This document shows, one piece after another, positions 25,467-33,045 of a stretch of 34,171 nucleotides of DNA. The notes under the pieces were generated by a model. The model saw only the letters and a list, made by a program, of their open reading frames with translations, had not been told where the DNA came from and did not search any database. The translations under genes were made by a program, and so were the position numbers. The stretch lies in NCBI GenBank assembly GCA_021779135.1, contig JAJYBH010000020.1:1-34171 (forward strand), read 5' to 3'. How positions within the stretch are numbered: the first letter of the stretch is position 1; each line of letters begins with the position of its first letter. Origin of the DNA: Deltaproteobacteria bacterium (GTDB taxonomy: Bacteria > Desulfobacterota > Desulfuromonadia > Geobacterales > Pseudopelobacteraceae).

Positions 25467-27078
25467 GGTTGTTTGCGGCCCTTTGTCCCATGGTTTTCAG
25501 TGCGGATGAGCTGGCACGGCCAATGCGGCCGCTCCGGGCCGCCAGTTTTTCCAGAAATTCTTTCGCTGATTCCCCTCCCAGGCTAGCGATGGTTTCAGCG
25601 GCGAGTATCTGCAACTCTTCCTGACGGCTCGGAAAGATCCAATGCCTTTTCTTCGCTATCCTGAACAACGGGTCGAGGGACTGCCGATCGCCGATTCGCC
25701 CGATAGCAAGCAGGGCCTCCTTCTTGAGATACAGCATTTTTCCCAGCACGTCCCGTTTTTTTATCATCTGGATGAGTGGATCGAGTCCCTTCTGGTTCCC
25801 GGTGTGGCCGATCCACTCTATGGCCTGCTTCCGTACGGCCAGATTGTCGTCTTGCAGGAGATCAATCAGTGCCTCGGTGGCCTCTCTTCCCCCGATCCTT
25901 GCCAGGGAACGGACTGATTCCAACCTCAGCCGGGTATCGTTGTGATACGCGGTCAGCATAAGTCCCTTCACGGAATCCCTGCTCTTCATCTCTCCCAGAA
26001 TATTTATGGCAGAGCGCACAACTTGCCAATCACGATCCTTCAGCATCTCGATCAGCGCCGGCACCGCAGGCTGGCCAATCCGGTGTATCGCGGTTGCCAG
26101 CGCGTATTTGGCAAACTCGTTATCAGCGGCAACAAACCGGCTGATAACTTCATTGACGACCTCACTCCCCAATTGATTGAGGATAAGATACACAAATTCT
26201 TGCTGACCGAAGTCCTTATCTTCCAGATGATCAAGCAGATGCTCGGCCATTTGCCCCCGGGCAAGTTGCTGAAAAACCATGAGGGAGCTGTTGCGGCGCG
26301 AGGTGCTCTTTGTCACGTCGGCATTCTGGTCCACCAGGCCAAGGAGTACGGGATAAAGCCGGTTAAAATCCCGTTCCGCCTTCAGTGACTGCCCTTTTAC
26401 CAGCAGTATCCCGGACAGTTGCTGATATCTGTTGTCATCCTCTTCTGAAAGCATCAGGGCCAGCACCTCTTCGATCTTCAGATCGTTCAGGTGGTCGGGG
26501 AGCGCACCTTCAAACGGGGATGTAATCTCTTCATGATCTTCCTGAACCACGGTTCCTTCTGCAACCGAATCATCCGCTGCCTCGCCCAGCCTTTTTTTCG
26601 AATACACCTCGGAAATATCGATTTTATTGCAGATGATTGTCTGGATACCGCGCTTGGCCAGCATCCCGGCGAGTCCACCTTCTTCAATGACCTTGTTGGA
26701 ATCCAGCGCCAGAAGCGAGAGAAACTCGATAAATTCCGTCAGTGAAAGCTGGGGCAGCAGGGTGAGGCCCTGTATCTCGCGGGTAAACAGTTCTTTCGCC
26801 AGGGCCATGACCATCGGGGTATTTTCGATCTCGGATGCGTTGCCCGCGATAGACAGTCCGTTTCGCTGGACGATCAAGGACACCCCGTCCTTATCCATTA
26901 GTTTGATCAGCGCCTGATAGGCATTGTGCGGGATTTTTTCGCGAAGGGGATGGTTCGAGGGATAAAACGTAACGGCCTTCAGCGCCTTGCAGGTTTCTGT
27001 AAGGGCCTCGTTGGCCGCCTGATTCTTCCCGTCACCGACTTTGGGAGGAGAACTGGTATGTTTTCTGTTTACGATCAC
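25459..27078 (-). CDS. HEAT-repeat protein sharing an N-terminal module with its HD-GYP partner
   Basis: A 539-residue protein starting with GTG at 27078 (the ATG two bases upstream is out of frame and hits TGA). The N-terminus holds ALKAVTFYPSNHPLREKIP, closely resembling the N-terminus of the HD-GYP protein next door; the C-terminal ~250 residues are HEAT repeats (IGQPAVPALIEMLKDRDWQV, IGGREATEALIDLLQDDN). The middle (about residues 170-230) is acidic and linker-like. The overlap with the HD-GYP gene suggests the proteins work together, the HEAT protein perhaps as an adaptor. A good promoter lies just upstream (27104-27132). Confidence 0.85.
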   Translation of the reverse strand: MIVNRKHTSSPPKVGDGKNQAANEALTETCKALKAVTFYPSNHPLREKIPHNAYQALIKLMDKDGVSLIVQRNGLSIAGNASEIENTPMVMALAKELFTREIQGLTLLPQLSLTEFIEFLSLLALDSNKVIEEGGLAGMLAKRGIQTIICNKIDISEVYSKKRLGEAADDSVAEGTVVQEDHEEITSPFEGALPDHLNDLKIEEVLALMLSEEDDNRYQQLSGILLVKGQSLKAERDFNRLYPVLLGLVDQNADVTKSTSRRNSSLMVFQQLARGQMAEHLLDHLEDKDFGQQEFVYLILNQLGSEVVNEVISRFVAADNEFAKYALATAIHRIGQPAVPALIEMLKDRDWQVVRSAINILGEMKSRDSVKGLMLTAYHNDTRLRLESVRSLARIGGREATEALIDLLQDDNLAVRKQAIEWIGHTGNQKGLDPLIQMIKKRDVLGKMLYLKKEALLAIGRIGDRQSLDPLFRIAKKRHWIFPSRQEELQILAAETIASLGGESAKEFLEKLAARSGRIGRASSSALKTMGQRAANNHE

Positions 27079-27103
27079 ATTATTTCTCGATGTTTGGTGA
27101 GGA

Positions 27104-27132
27104 ATTTTATCCTAAAAAATAATATCTTTCAA
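27104..27132 (-). promoter_or_regulatory. Sigma-70-type promoter for the HEAT/HD-GYP operon
   Basis: Minus strand TTGAAA (27132-27127), 17-base spacer, TAAAAT (27109-27104). Start of transcription would be close to 27097, about 20 bases before the GTG. Confidence 0.65.
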
Positions 27133-27188
27133 ATAGGAAAAAAATCTGACCGATAGTAGCAAGAAATATGGACCGGAAACAGCGTGAA

Positions 27189-27249
27189 GGAAGGGAGGTC
27201 TTTGTTCCGTCGGCGGGAGCAGTGAAATTTACAACAAAGGCGCCCTTCC
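27189..27249 (-). terminator. Long hairpin directly after the DUF445 gene
   Basis: GGAAGGG (27189-27195) pairs with CCCTTCC (27243-27249), and CTTTGTT (27200-27206) with AACAAAG (27233-27239), separated by a small internal loop and a 26-base apical loop. It begins immediately after the DUF445 stop codon. There is no clear U-tract, so it may be a processing or stability element rather than a simple terminator. Confidence 0.45.
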
Positions 27250-28524
27250 CTACATCAGCAGCAAAGCAACCGCATGGAGAAGCAGACCAATAACGCCGCC
27301 AACCAATGTGCCATTCATACGAATAAATTGCAGGTCCGAACCGATACTCAACTCGATTTCAGCAACATAATCGTCGGTTTCCCACTGCTGAACAGTTTCT
27401 GATATGTGCCGGGCAATGGCCGTGCGTAGCCTGTCTCCATAGTTGGTCACCATCTTTTCAAGGTGCTCATTCAAAGAATCTTGTAATGCGTGGTTCCGCG
27501 ACAATGTCCTTCCAAGGCCTGAGACAGCCTCTGCTATCTTCTCCCGGATCATTGAGTGAGGCTGTTTCAGGTCATTATTCAACCAGATTTTGAGATCGCC
27601 TATCAGGTTCAAAACATATTCGGATAAGAACGGGTTTTGCACCGCTTCAAGCTTGATGGCCTCTATCTTGTTTCGTAATTCCCGGTCAGTTTTTAATCTG
27701 GCGATAAAACCGGTTACGGCATCGTCAAAGGTCTGCCTGAGCTCATGGGCAGGATCGACGTTAATCTCCTGGATATATTCGTTCAGCCTTCTGACGATCT
27801 TTTCACCGGCCCCTTTTGAAAATTGGTCCCGGTTGGGAATGAAGTGGCTCAGAAGCGGATATTCCTTTGTAACCATAGTATCTATGGAATTGGCCAGCTT
27901 GGCTTGCGATTCCGGCGTTGAAAGCCAGACGGCAAACCGATTCAGCATCTCATCAAGAACTATCTGGTGACGATTGTCATTCCTGAGCGTATCGAGAAGA
28001 ACCCCAACTGAAGACGAGAGATCAAAGTTTTCAATCCTGTCACTTATTGCCGTTCGAAGTATGTGTTGGACTCTATCGTCATCCAGAAAGCCCAGGGAAT
28101 CTGAAAACACCCGGGTCAACCCGCTTGCCAGTTCATCGGCATTGTTTCTGGACATCAAATAGACCGTAAGACGTTCTGCCGGATTCTGCTCCCTCAGTTT
28201 GCCTATCAGGGTTTCGGGGGCGAGAAACTTGTCACGGATGAAATCTGCCAAATTTCCGGCAATGGCATCCTTCTTGTTTTTGATAATAGCGGTATGCGGA
28301 ATGGGGATGCCCAAAGGATGCCTGAAAAGTGCCACTACGGCAAACCAGTCTGCGAGCGCGCCGACCATGGCCGCTTCTGAAAAAGCGGCAACCCACTCCC
28401 AAGCGCCATGCCCCTTTTGAGTGCGGGCAACCACGAACAGTATCGCCGCCACTGCCATCAAACCGCTGGCAATGGCCTTGTTTCTGGCTAAAATACGTTT
28501 TCTGCTATCCACCACACTCTCCAT
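27250..28524 (-). CDS. DUF445 (YjiN-like) membrane protein
   Basis: A 424-residue protein of the DUF445 family. It has an N-terminal membrane segment (about residues 18-35), the hallmark VGALADWFAVVALFRHPLGIPIPHTAII, a long mostly helical soluble region (residues 80-390) and a C-terminal membrane segment (LVGGVIGLLLHAVALLL). Family function is not well defined; it is a probable inner-membrane protein with a large coiled or helical domain. It sits as a single gene followed by a hairpin, and forms the last core-like gene before the accessory region. Confidence 0.9.
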   Translation of the reverse strand: MESVVDSRKRILARNKAIASGLMAVAAILFVVARTQKGHGAWEWVAAFSEAAMVGALADWFAVVALFRHPLGIPIPHTAIIKNKKDAIAGNLADFIRDKFLAPETLIGKLREQNPAERLTVYLMSRNNADELASGLTRVFSDSLGFLDDDRVQHILRTAISDRIENFDLSSSVGVLLDTLRNDNRHQIVLDEMLNRFAVWLSTPESQAKLANSIDTMVTKEYPLLSHFIPNRDQFSKGAGEKIVRRLNEYIQEINVDPAHELRQTFDDAVTGFIARLKTDRELRNKIEAIKLEAVQNPFLSEYVLNLIGDLKIWLNNDLKQPHSMIREKIAEAVSGLGRTLSRNHALQDSLNEHLEKMVTNYGDRLRTAIARHISETVQQWETDDYVAEIELSIGSDLQFIRMNGTLVGGVIGLLLHAVALLLM

Positions 28525-28600
28525 GACAGGATTTTGTTGTTTGCTACCCGACTCTCATACACATTTTTAGAGACATGACACGAGTCACGAACTTGTTACA

Positions 28601-28637
28601 AAAAAAGGGGCTACGCGTGGCGTAACCCCTTGTTTTT
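28601..28637. terminator. Bidirectional terminator-like hairpin
   Basis: AAGGGG, C, TACG (28605-28615) pairs with CGTA, A, CCCCTT (28621-28631), flanked by an A-run on the left and TGTTTTTT on the right, so it can terminate in either direction. Confidence 0.75.
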
Positions 28638-28639
28638 TA

Positions 28640-28655
28640 TGGCGTCCCTACCGAC
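28640..28655 (-). other. Possible displaced tRNA 3' end / attachment-site core
   Basis: Read on the minus strand the sequence ends in GGTAGGGACGCCA, like a tRNA acceptor 3' strand with encoded CCA, and is followed by the terminator at 28601-28637. No tRNA body is present. It marks the point where core-like sequence changes to accessory sequence, so it may be the remnant of an integration site in a tRNA gene. Low confidence. Confidence 0.3.
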
Positions 28656-28859
28656 TTTATACAGGTGTATAACATCATAGTATTATTGTTTTCGCATTTA
28701 CGGATTATAACTGGCACCCTAAAAAACACCCTCAAAATTAGCTGTTGTAAAAATGCGACACTCTTCATTATTAATATCGACATCATTTATATCGGTTGCC
28801 AAGCAGCACATTCGTTGGCAGATTACCGGGGGAGTTTCCCTCACCGCACCACCCGATGG

Positions 28860-29330
28860 TTATCCATTAATCCACTCAGCCCATTGAATGCGGCCATAAT
28901 GTGAGATCGCAAGGACCCAATCCATAGAAACAGATGTCACGGTAAGATCATCTGATGATGGATACCAGAAGTCTGACCATCTTCCTGTGAACAACTTCCA
29001 AGTGGTCATAATTGCAATCTCCGGTGTCCATGACAGTAAAATCTGTTCTGTCTCTGTGACTGGCAGTTTGATGAGCCAGTCCTGAATCGTGTCATCGTTA
29101 TCGTCATTAGGATAGATTTCCCGGAAGTTATTCGTGAGATTACGATTCAATCCGTATTGTTGGTCTACTGTCAGTAGTTTATTGTGCAGTTTTAGTGAAG
29201 TCTCCGGCTTGAGCGGCCGAATGAGATTCAGTTCTTGGGGAACAAATGCCGTGTGGTTTTCATCAGACCAGCGCCAAAGAAGCGGGAATCCATCAATAGT
29301 GTCAAAGTCAGAATCATGAAGTTCAATCAT
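28860..29330 (-). CDS. Hypothetical protein
   Basis: A 156-residue acidic, tryptophan-rich protein (FPLLWRWSDENHTAF, WKLFTGRWSDFWYPSSDD). I do not recognise a family; the SMI1/immunity-like look of the Trp-rich strands is only suggestive. No signal peptide or membrane segment. The ATG at 29330 has GAGAAAG upstream. The gene is small, single, and separated from the next small gene on the same strand by an attC-like hairpin, an arrangement seen in gene cassettes. Confidence 0.6.
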   Translation of the reverse strand: MIELHDSDFDTIDGFPLLWRWSDENHTAFVPQELNLIRPLKPETSLKLHNKLLTVDQQYGLNRNLTNNFREIYPNDDNDDTIQDWLIKLPVTETEQILLSWTPEIAIMTTWKLFTGRWSDFWYPSSDDLTVTSVSMDWVLAISHYGRIQWAEWING

Positions 29331-29353
29331 TTTTCTTTCTCATTTCTTGGTCT

Positions 29354-29420
29354 GGATAACGGTGTTGCCGCTGAGTCGGGAGCGTCAGCGAATCGGCTCT
29401 AGTGGCGTGTTCGATGTTTA
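29354..29420 (-). repeat. attC-like imperfect hairpin between two small genes
   Basis: On the minus strand the site begins in the stop codon of the upstream gene (TAAAC, 29420-29416) and ends in GTTATCC (29360-29354). Between them GCCACTAGAGCCG can pair with CGACTCAGCGGC with one unpaired A and two mismatches. A stop codon in the left arm, an extrahelical base, a GTTA-type right core and a new gene about 20 bases later resemble integron attC sites, but the left core is imperfect and no integron integrase is in the window. Confidence 0.35.
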
Positions 29421-29816
29421 GTCGCCAGTGAAAGTTACCACTCCTCGACCATTAACTGCTTTTTCCAGAAGATCCTGGAGGGAGTTGATAAAAGACCTGA
29501 CATCTTTCCTTGAAATTGTCTGTGTCAATGTCTTGCGGACCGGGCGGATTTGCTCACCAATTTTCTGTTCCCACACATCAGGCTGCAATTCTAAACTTGT
29601 CAATGCTTCTCTAAGAATAATATCGAGAGGAACAATGTTTTCAGCAGAGAATTTGGCGTCACCATACAAATCAATCAATTGACCTGTCTGATTTCCCAGT
29701 CGCTCGAAAAATGGGAATAGATACCAGTAAATCCCACCGTCATGCAATTCAAGTCTCCGAGCTAGCAGATCGGTAGATGTACCTTTTGGTTGAAACAATT
29801 CAATGTCTATTGGCAT
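29418..29816 (-). CDS. Hypothetical protein (cassette-like)
   Basis: A 132-residue soluble protein from the ATG at 29816 (a GTG at 29828 is also in frame). Notable stretches are RLELHDGGIYWYLFPFFERL and GQLIDLYGDAKFS. I recall similar small hypothetical proteins from gene cassettes and islands but cannot assign a function. Its stop codon lies inside the attC-like hairpin. Base composition is A+T-richer than the core genes. No catalytic motif is evident. Confidence 0.55.
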   Translation of the reverse strand: MPIDIELFQPKGTSTDLLARRLELHDGGIYWYLFPFFERLGNQTGQLIDLYGDAKFSAENIVPLDIILREALTSLELQPDVWEQKIGEQIRPVRKTLTQTISRKDVRSFINSLQDLLEKAVNGRGVVTFTGD

Positions 29817-29924
29817 TTTAATATTCACTCATCGAACTAGGGGATATGCCGCATCTCTTTTAATCTTCAATTTGTTACATTTTTGACCCTATAACATGAA
29901 ATTATGTAGTGCTAGCGACACATT

Positions 29925-30278
29925 TTAATCAGAATTAGCTGCATAACCTCCCAAATCGGGGTGGATATATCGCATCTTCATAATTCCAGATATTTTTATG
30001 TCCGAGCCATATTGAGTCAAAGCAATCAATGACAGATATGTTTTTACAATAATCAACGCAAGTGTCTCTCCAGGACAAAACTCGAAGCAGTGCGTCGAGT
30101 TTTGGAAAAGCAAGATAAAAGCCCCACATATTCGAGAGATTTGAACGATCAAACCCTTTACCGTGCGGGCAGCCAGCTCCTTGGCCAGATTCTCAATCAA
30201 CGCTTTGCCGTATGGTATTTCACATCGCTGCAGTCCCTTGGTGGTGATATCTTCACACACAGCTGGGGGGCATTTCAA
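29925..30278 (-). pseudogene. Frameshifted remnant of a DUF1016/YhcG-type gene
   Basis: One minus-strand frame reads YGKALIENLAKELAARTVKG, and the adjacent frame continues FDRSNLSNMWGFYLAFPK then LDALLRVLSW. Joined across a frameshift near 30145-30150 they form a normal DUF1016 N-terminal domain (compare the YGKALI...L, GF-x-x-x-NL-x-x-M, FY-x-x-FP and LSW landmarks). The PD-(D/E)XK nuclease half is missing, so this is a truncated and broken relic, distinct from the intact copy at 18011-19105. Confidence 0.7.
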
Positions 30279-30295
30279 CGGAATTCGAGCGACAA

Positions 30296-30538
30296 TTAAT
30301 TTTCAACTGCCTGCCTGACAAACTTATACTCCTGAATCAACCTCAGCAGATCAAGAGCTGTCATTCCCGTATCCTTGTAATACCAGTTCCGTGCCCGTTC
30401 GACAGGGATGTTAAGGTCACGAGCCGCCTGTTTTGTCGTAATTCCCTGCTCTCGTAGCAACTTTACAATATATCTCGTTAGATCGCCATTGTTGAGTTCG
30501 TTTTTGTGGCAAATCTGCCACAGAATCATTGTAGACAT
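30296..30538 (-). CDS. Small helix-turn-helix protein
   Basis: An 80-residue protein with a central helix-turn-helix-like segment ITTKQAARDLNIPVERARNW preceded by LTRYIVKLLREQG. The ATG at 30538 has AAGGGG seven bases upstream; the frame extends further only into the promoter region of the divergent recombinase gene. A perfect 7-bp palindrome lies in its first codons. Divergent placement next to the recombinase operon suggests it could regulate that operon and itself (inference). It is followed by the broken DUF1016 gene. Confidence 0.7.
   Translation of the reverse strand: MSTMILWQICHKNELNNGDLTRYIVKLLREQGITTKQAARDLNIPVERARNWYYKDTGMTALDLLRLIQEYKFVRQAVEN
30505..30522. promoter_or_regulatory. 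Candidate operator palindrome in the HTH gene
   Basis: TGTGGCA (30505-30511), AATC, TGCCACA (30516-30522), a perfect inverted repeat near the start of the HTH coding sequence and about 85 bases from the recombinase start. It may bind the HTH protein. Confidence 0.4.
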
Positions 30539-30603
30539 ACGCCCCTTGTTGGTTGAAAGTAATACCGGAATATTCTGAAGTGTAATTAAGGAGATATCCG
30601 GAA

Positions 30604-32208
30604 ATGCAACAAGCGGGAACGGCATATACACCGGCTGATATCAAAAGCCTGCACCTGAAGGGTGCGATGTATATCCGCATGTCCACAGAGTTGCAGGTGG
30701 AGTCGCCGGAAAATCAGGAACGGGCAATACGAACCTATGCCGCTGAATACGGCATTGAAATCGTCAAGACCTATGCCGATCTGGGTGTCAGCGGGATCAA
30801 CACGGAAAAGCGGGAACAGTTTCAGACCTTGATTGATGATGTGGAACAGGGTCGGAACGGATACAACATTGTCCTGTACCTGGATGAAAGTCGCTGGGGA
30901 CGGTTTGTAGACAGCCGCGAGGCTGAGTATCACCGGATGAGGCTGGAACGCAGAAACGTCGTGTGCCAGTCCTGCGAAAAGCCGGTGACGTTGACCAGCA
31001 ACCTTGCCGACAGGATTATGACCCTGCTGCGGGACGAAAGTGCCAGCGACTATTGCCGCCAGCTCTCTCAGAAAGTATGGGCGGGACAATGCAATCTGGT
31101 ATCAAAAGGATACCGGCAGGGAGGTGTGGCGGGGTTCGGGCTGCGGCGTATGTTGTTGGACGAGGCAGGTAGACCCAAGCAGGAACTGGCGATGGGGCAG
31201 CGGAAAAGCCTGCTCACCGAGCGGGTGATTCTGATGCCGGGGTCAGACGAGGATTGTCGGATTGTGCTCTGGATTTATGACCAGTTCATTGCCGGGACGA
31301 GTGAAACTGACATTGCGGCGCTGCTGAACGCACAAGGGGTGAAAACCCATTTTGACCGCCCATGGTCACGAGGGACCGTGTGCGAGGTGCTGACCAATGA
31401 AAAATATGTCGGCAACAATTTATTCAACCGCACATCGGGCAAGATGAAGAGCAGAGCCAAACCGAATCCGGAAAACGAGTGGGTCCGCAAGGATCGCGCC
31501 TTTGAGCCCGTAGTGGACATGGAGCGATTCTGGATTGTGCAGGGGATTTACCGGGAGCGGAACAAAAAGACCACCGACGAAGAGCTGCTGCAGGGGCTAC
31601 GGGATTTGTACGCCAAGCAAGGGCGCCTTTCCGCGCTGATAATTGACGAAGCTGATTTTTTACCTCCCTGCAGTCTGATCCGCAATCGTTTCGGCGGACT
31701 GCTGCGAGTCTACCAGATGATCGGCTATACCCCGAAGCGCGACTATCAGTATGTTGCCATCAACCAGCGCTTGCGCGCCCTTCATGCCGAGATCGTGGCC
31801 GATGTCGTTCGTGATATTGAAAGCCTCTGCGGAAGGAAGATTCCCATGGACAAGGAAAGCTGCCTGCTGGAATTGAATCACAATCTCTTCATTTCAGTCG
31901 TTATCAGCCGCTGTTTCACTACCCCAGCCGGAATCCGGCGCTGGAAAATCCGTTTCGACAGCGGACTGCGTCCTGACGTAACCGTAGCGGTACGCATGGA
32001 TATCCATAATGAAGCGATCCAGGACTATTACATCCTGCCCGCGCTGGAATTTTCTGATGGGCAGTTGAAGCTGTCGGAGGAGAACGCAGGATTTCTTGAC
32101 GGCTTTCGTACCGACACTCTGGATTACTTGCTGAAGCTGAGCATCAACATCTCTCTCGACAAGGCGGTGGAACATGGAGCATGGGGCCGTAGCGCTTATT
32201 CCTATTGA
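30604..32208 (+). CDS. Large serine recombinase
   Basis: A 534-residue resolvase/invertase-superfamily protein. The catalytic domain begins GAMYIRMSTELQVES, with Ser27 the likely nucleophile, and continues with YADLGVSGIN and LDESRWGRFVD (catalytic arginines). A Recombinase domain follows (GGVAGFGLRRM, then WSRGTVCEVLTNEKYVGNNLFNR). The C-terminal ~220 residues differ from phage-type zinc-ribbon recombinases: TDEELLQGLRDLYAKQGRLS and SLIRNRFGGLLRVYQMIGYTP resemble helical DNA-binding repeats found in homing-nuclease-associated and related recombinase families. AAGGAG lies at 30588-30593; a second in-frame ATG at 30667 also has a ribosome site. Its 3' end overlaps the ParB-like gene by 35 bases. 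Likely the DNA-rearranging enzyme of the mobile element. Confidence 0.92.
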   Translation: MQQAGTAYTPADIKSLHLKGAMYIRMSTELQVESPENQERAIRTYAAEYGIEIVKTYADLGVSGINTEKREQFQTLIDDVEQGRNGYNIVLYLDESRWGRFVDSREAEYHRMRLERRNVVCQSCEKPVTLTSNLADRIMTLLRDESASDYCRQLSQKVWAGQCNLVSKGYRQGGVAGFGLRRMLLDEAGRPKQELAMGQRKSLLTERVILMPGSDEDCRIVLWIYDQFIAGTSETDIAALLNAQGVKTHFDRPWSRGTVCEVLTNEKYVGNNLFNRTSGKMKSRAKPNPENEWVRKDRAFEPVVDMERFWIVQGIYRERNKKTTDEELLQGLRDLYAKQGRLSALIIDEADFLPPCSLIRNRFGGLLRVYQMIGYTPKRDYQYVAINQRLRALHAEIVADVVRDIESLCGRKIPMDKESCLLELNHNLFISVVISRCFTTPAGIRRWKIRFDSGLRPDVTVAVRMDIHNEAIQDYYILPALEFSDGQLKLSEENAGFLDGFRTDTLDYLLKLSINISLDKAVEHGAWGRSAYSY

Positions 32209-33040
32209 AGATATTCACATCCTGAACCCACGGGTGCGTAATCAGATCATTGCCGAAGAAATACGGCAAAACATTCGGAGCGTCGGCCTGAAAAGGCCCA
32301 TAACGGTCGCTCCCAGGAAAGACGCAAAAAATGGCAAGAAGTATGACCTGGTGTGCGGCCAGGGGAGGATTGAAGCCTTCATTGCAGCCGGGGTGACTGA
32401 AATCCCCGCAATCGTTCGCGAGGTTAGTGAAGAAGATGCGCATCTTATGAGCCTGGTGGAAAATATCGCCAGGCGCAACAGCAGTGCCCTGGAACTTCTG
32501 CAAAGCATCAAGTATCTGAAAGGCCAGGGGTACGCGGACGATGCCATCGCTGCCAAGACCAATCTTGGCAAAGACTATATTCGGGGCATCATCCGTCTGC
32601 TCGAAGATGGTGAGGAATACCTGGTCAACGCCGTAGAAAAGGGGCGAATCCCTTTATACCAGGCGCTGAACATAGCTGCGGAAGATGACGCCGCCGTACA
32701 AACGGCCTTGACGGAAGCGTATGAATCGGGGGCGTTGACCGGGAAGAAGCTGGTCGTTTTGCAGAAAATCATCTCCCGGCGCAAACACTACGGCAAAGGA
32801 CTTTCAGCTCCACACCGTGATAATGCCAAAGTCTCGGCAGAAGATCTGATCGCAGCCTATGAAAATGGAGCCAGAGAAAAGAAACGGCTGCTGGCTCAGT
32901 CGAACTATATCAAGGATGTATTGGATTACACAGCCGTGGCTTTGCGCCAGTTATTGAACGATGTCCATTTCACCAATCAGCTGAAGGCCGTTGGCATGTA
33001 TGAAATACCTCTGCATGTAACGGATCTTCTGAAAAGGTAG
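32174..33040 (+). CDS. ParB/Spo0J-family protein
   Basis: A 288-residue protein with an N-terminal ParB-like domain (IPIEDIHILNPR, IRSVGLKRPITVAP, VCGQGRIEAFIAAGVTEIPA and SLVENIARRN), the region that in ParB binds CTP and clamps DNA. A helix-turn-helix region follows (YADDAIAAKTNLGKDYIRGI). The C-terminal third is helical with many Lys/Arg residues. It starts within the recombinase gene and is followed five bases later by a second ParB-like gene. In this context it may act as a DNA-binding or synapsis factor for recombination rather than in chromosome partition; no ParA-type ATPase is encoded nearby. Confidence 0.88.
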   Translation: MEHGAVALIPIEDIHILNPRVRNQIIAEEIRQNIRSVGLKRPITVAPRKDAKNGKKYDLVCGQGRIEAFIAAGVTEIPAIVREVSEEDAHLMSLVENIARRNSSALELLQSIKYLKGQGYADDAIAAKTNLGKDYIRGIIRLLEDGEEYLVNAVEKGRIPLYQALNIAAEDDAAVQTALTEAYESGALTGKKLVVLQKIISRRKHYGKGLSAPHRDNAKVSAEDLIAAYENGAREKKRLLAQSNYIKDVLDYTAVALRQLLNDVHFTNQLKAVGMYEIPLHVTDLLKR

Positions 33041-33045
33041 CGGCC

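Larger units (their letters stand above)
28525..28859. other. Intergenic boundary region with terminator and no credible gene
   Basis: This 335-base stretch carries the hairpin at 28601-28637 and then sequence much richer in A+T than the neighbours. A short plus-strand frame from 28665 has no coding character (biased to Ile/Asn/Cys and overlapping the next gene) and was not called. CACCCT repeats as TGGCACCCT and ACACCCTC near 28711-28735, a pattern I associate with sequence beside tyrosine-integrase genes, but no integrase remains here. Confidence 0.6.

Noticed and set aside
28665-28904. Plus-strand open frame of 79 codons
   Set aside because: Composition is that of A+T-rich non-coding DNA, no ribosome binding site, and it overlaps the better-supported minus-strand gene at 28860-29330.
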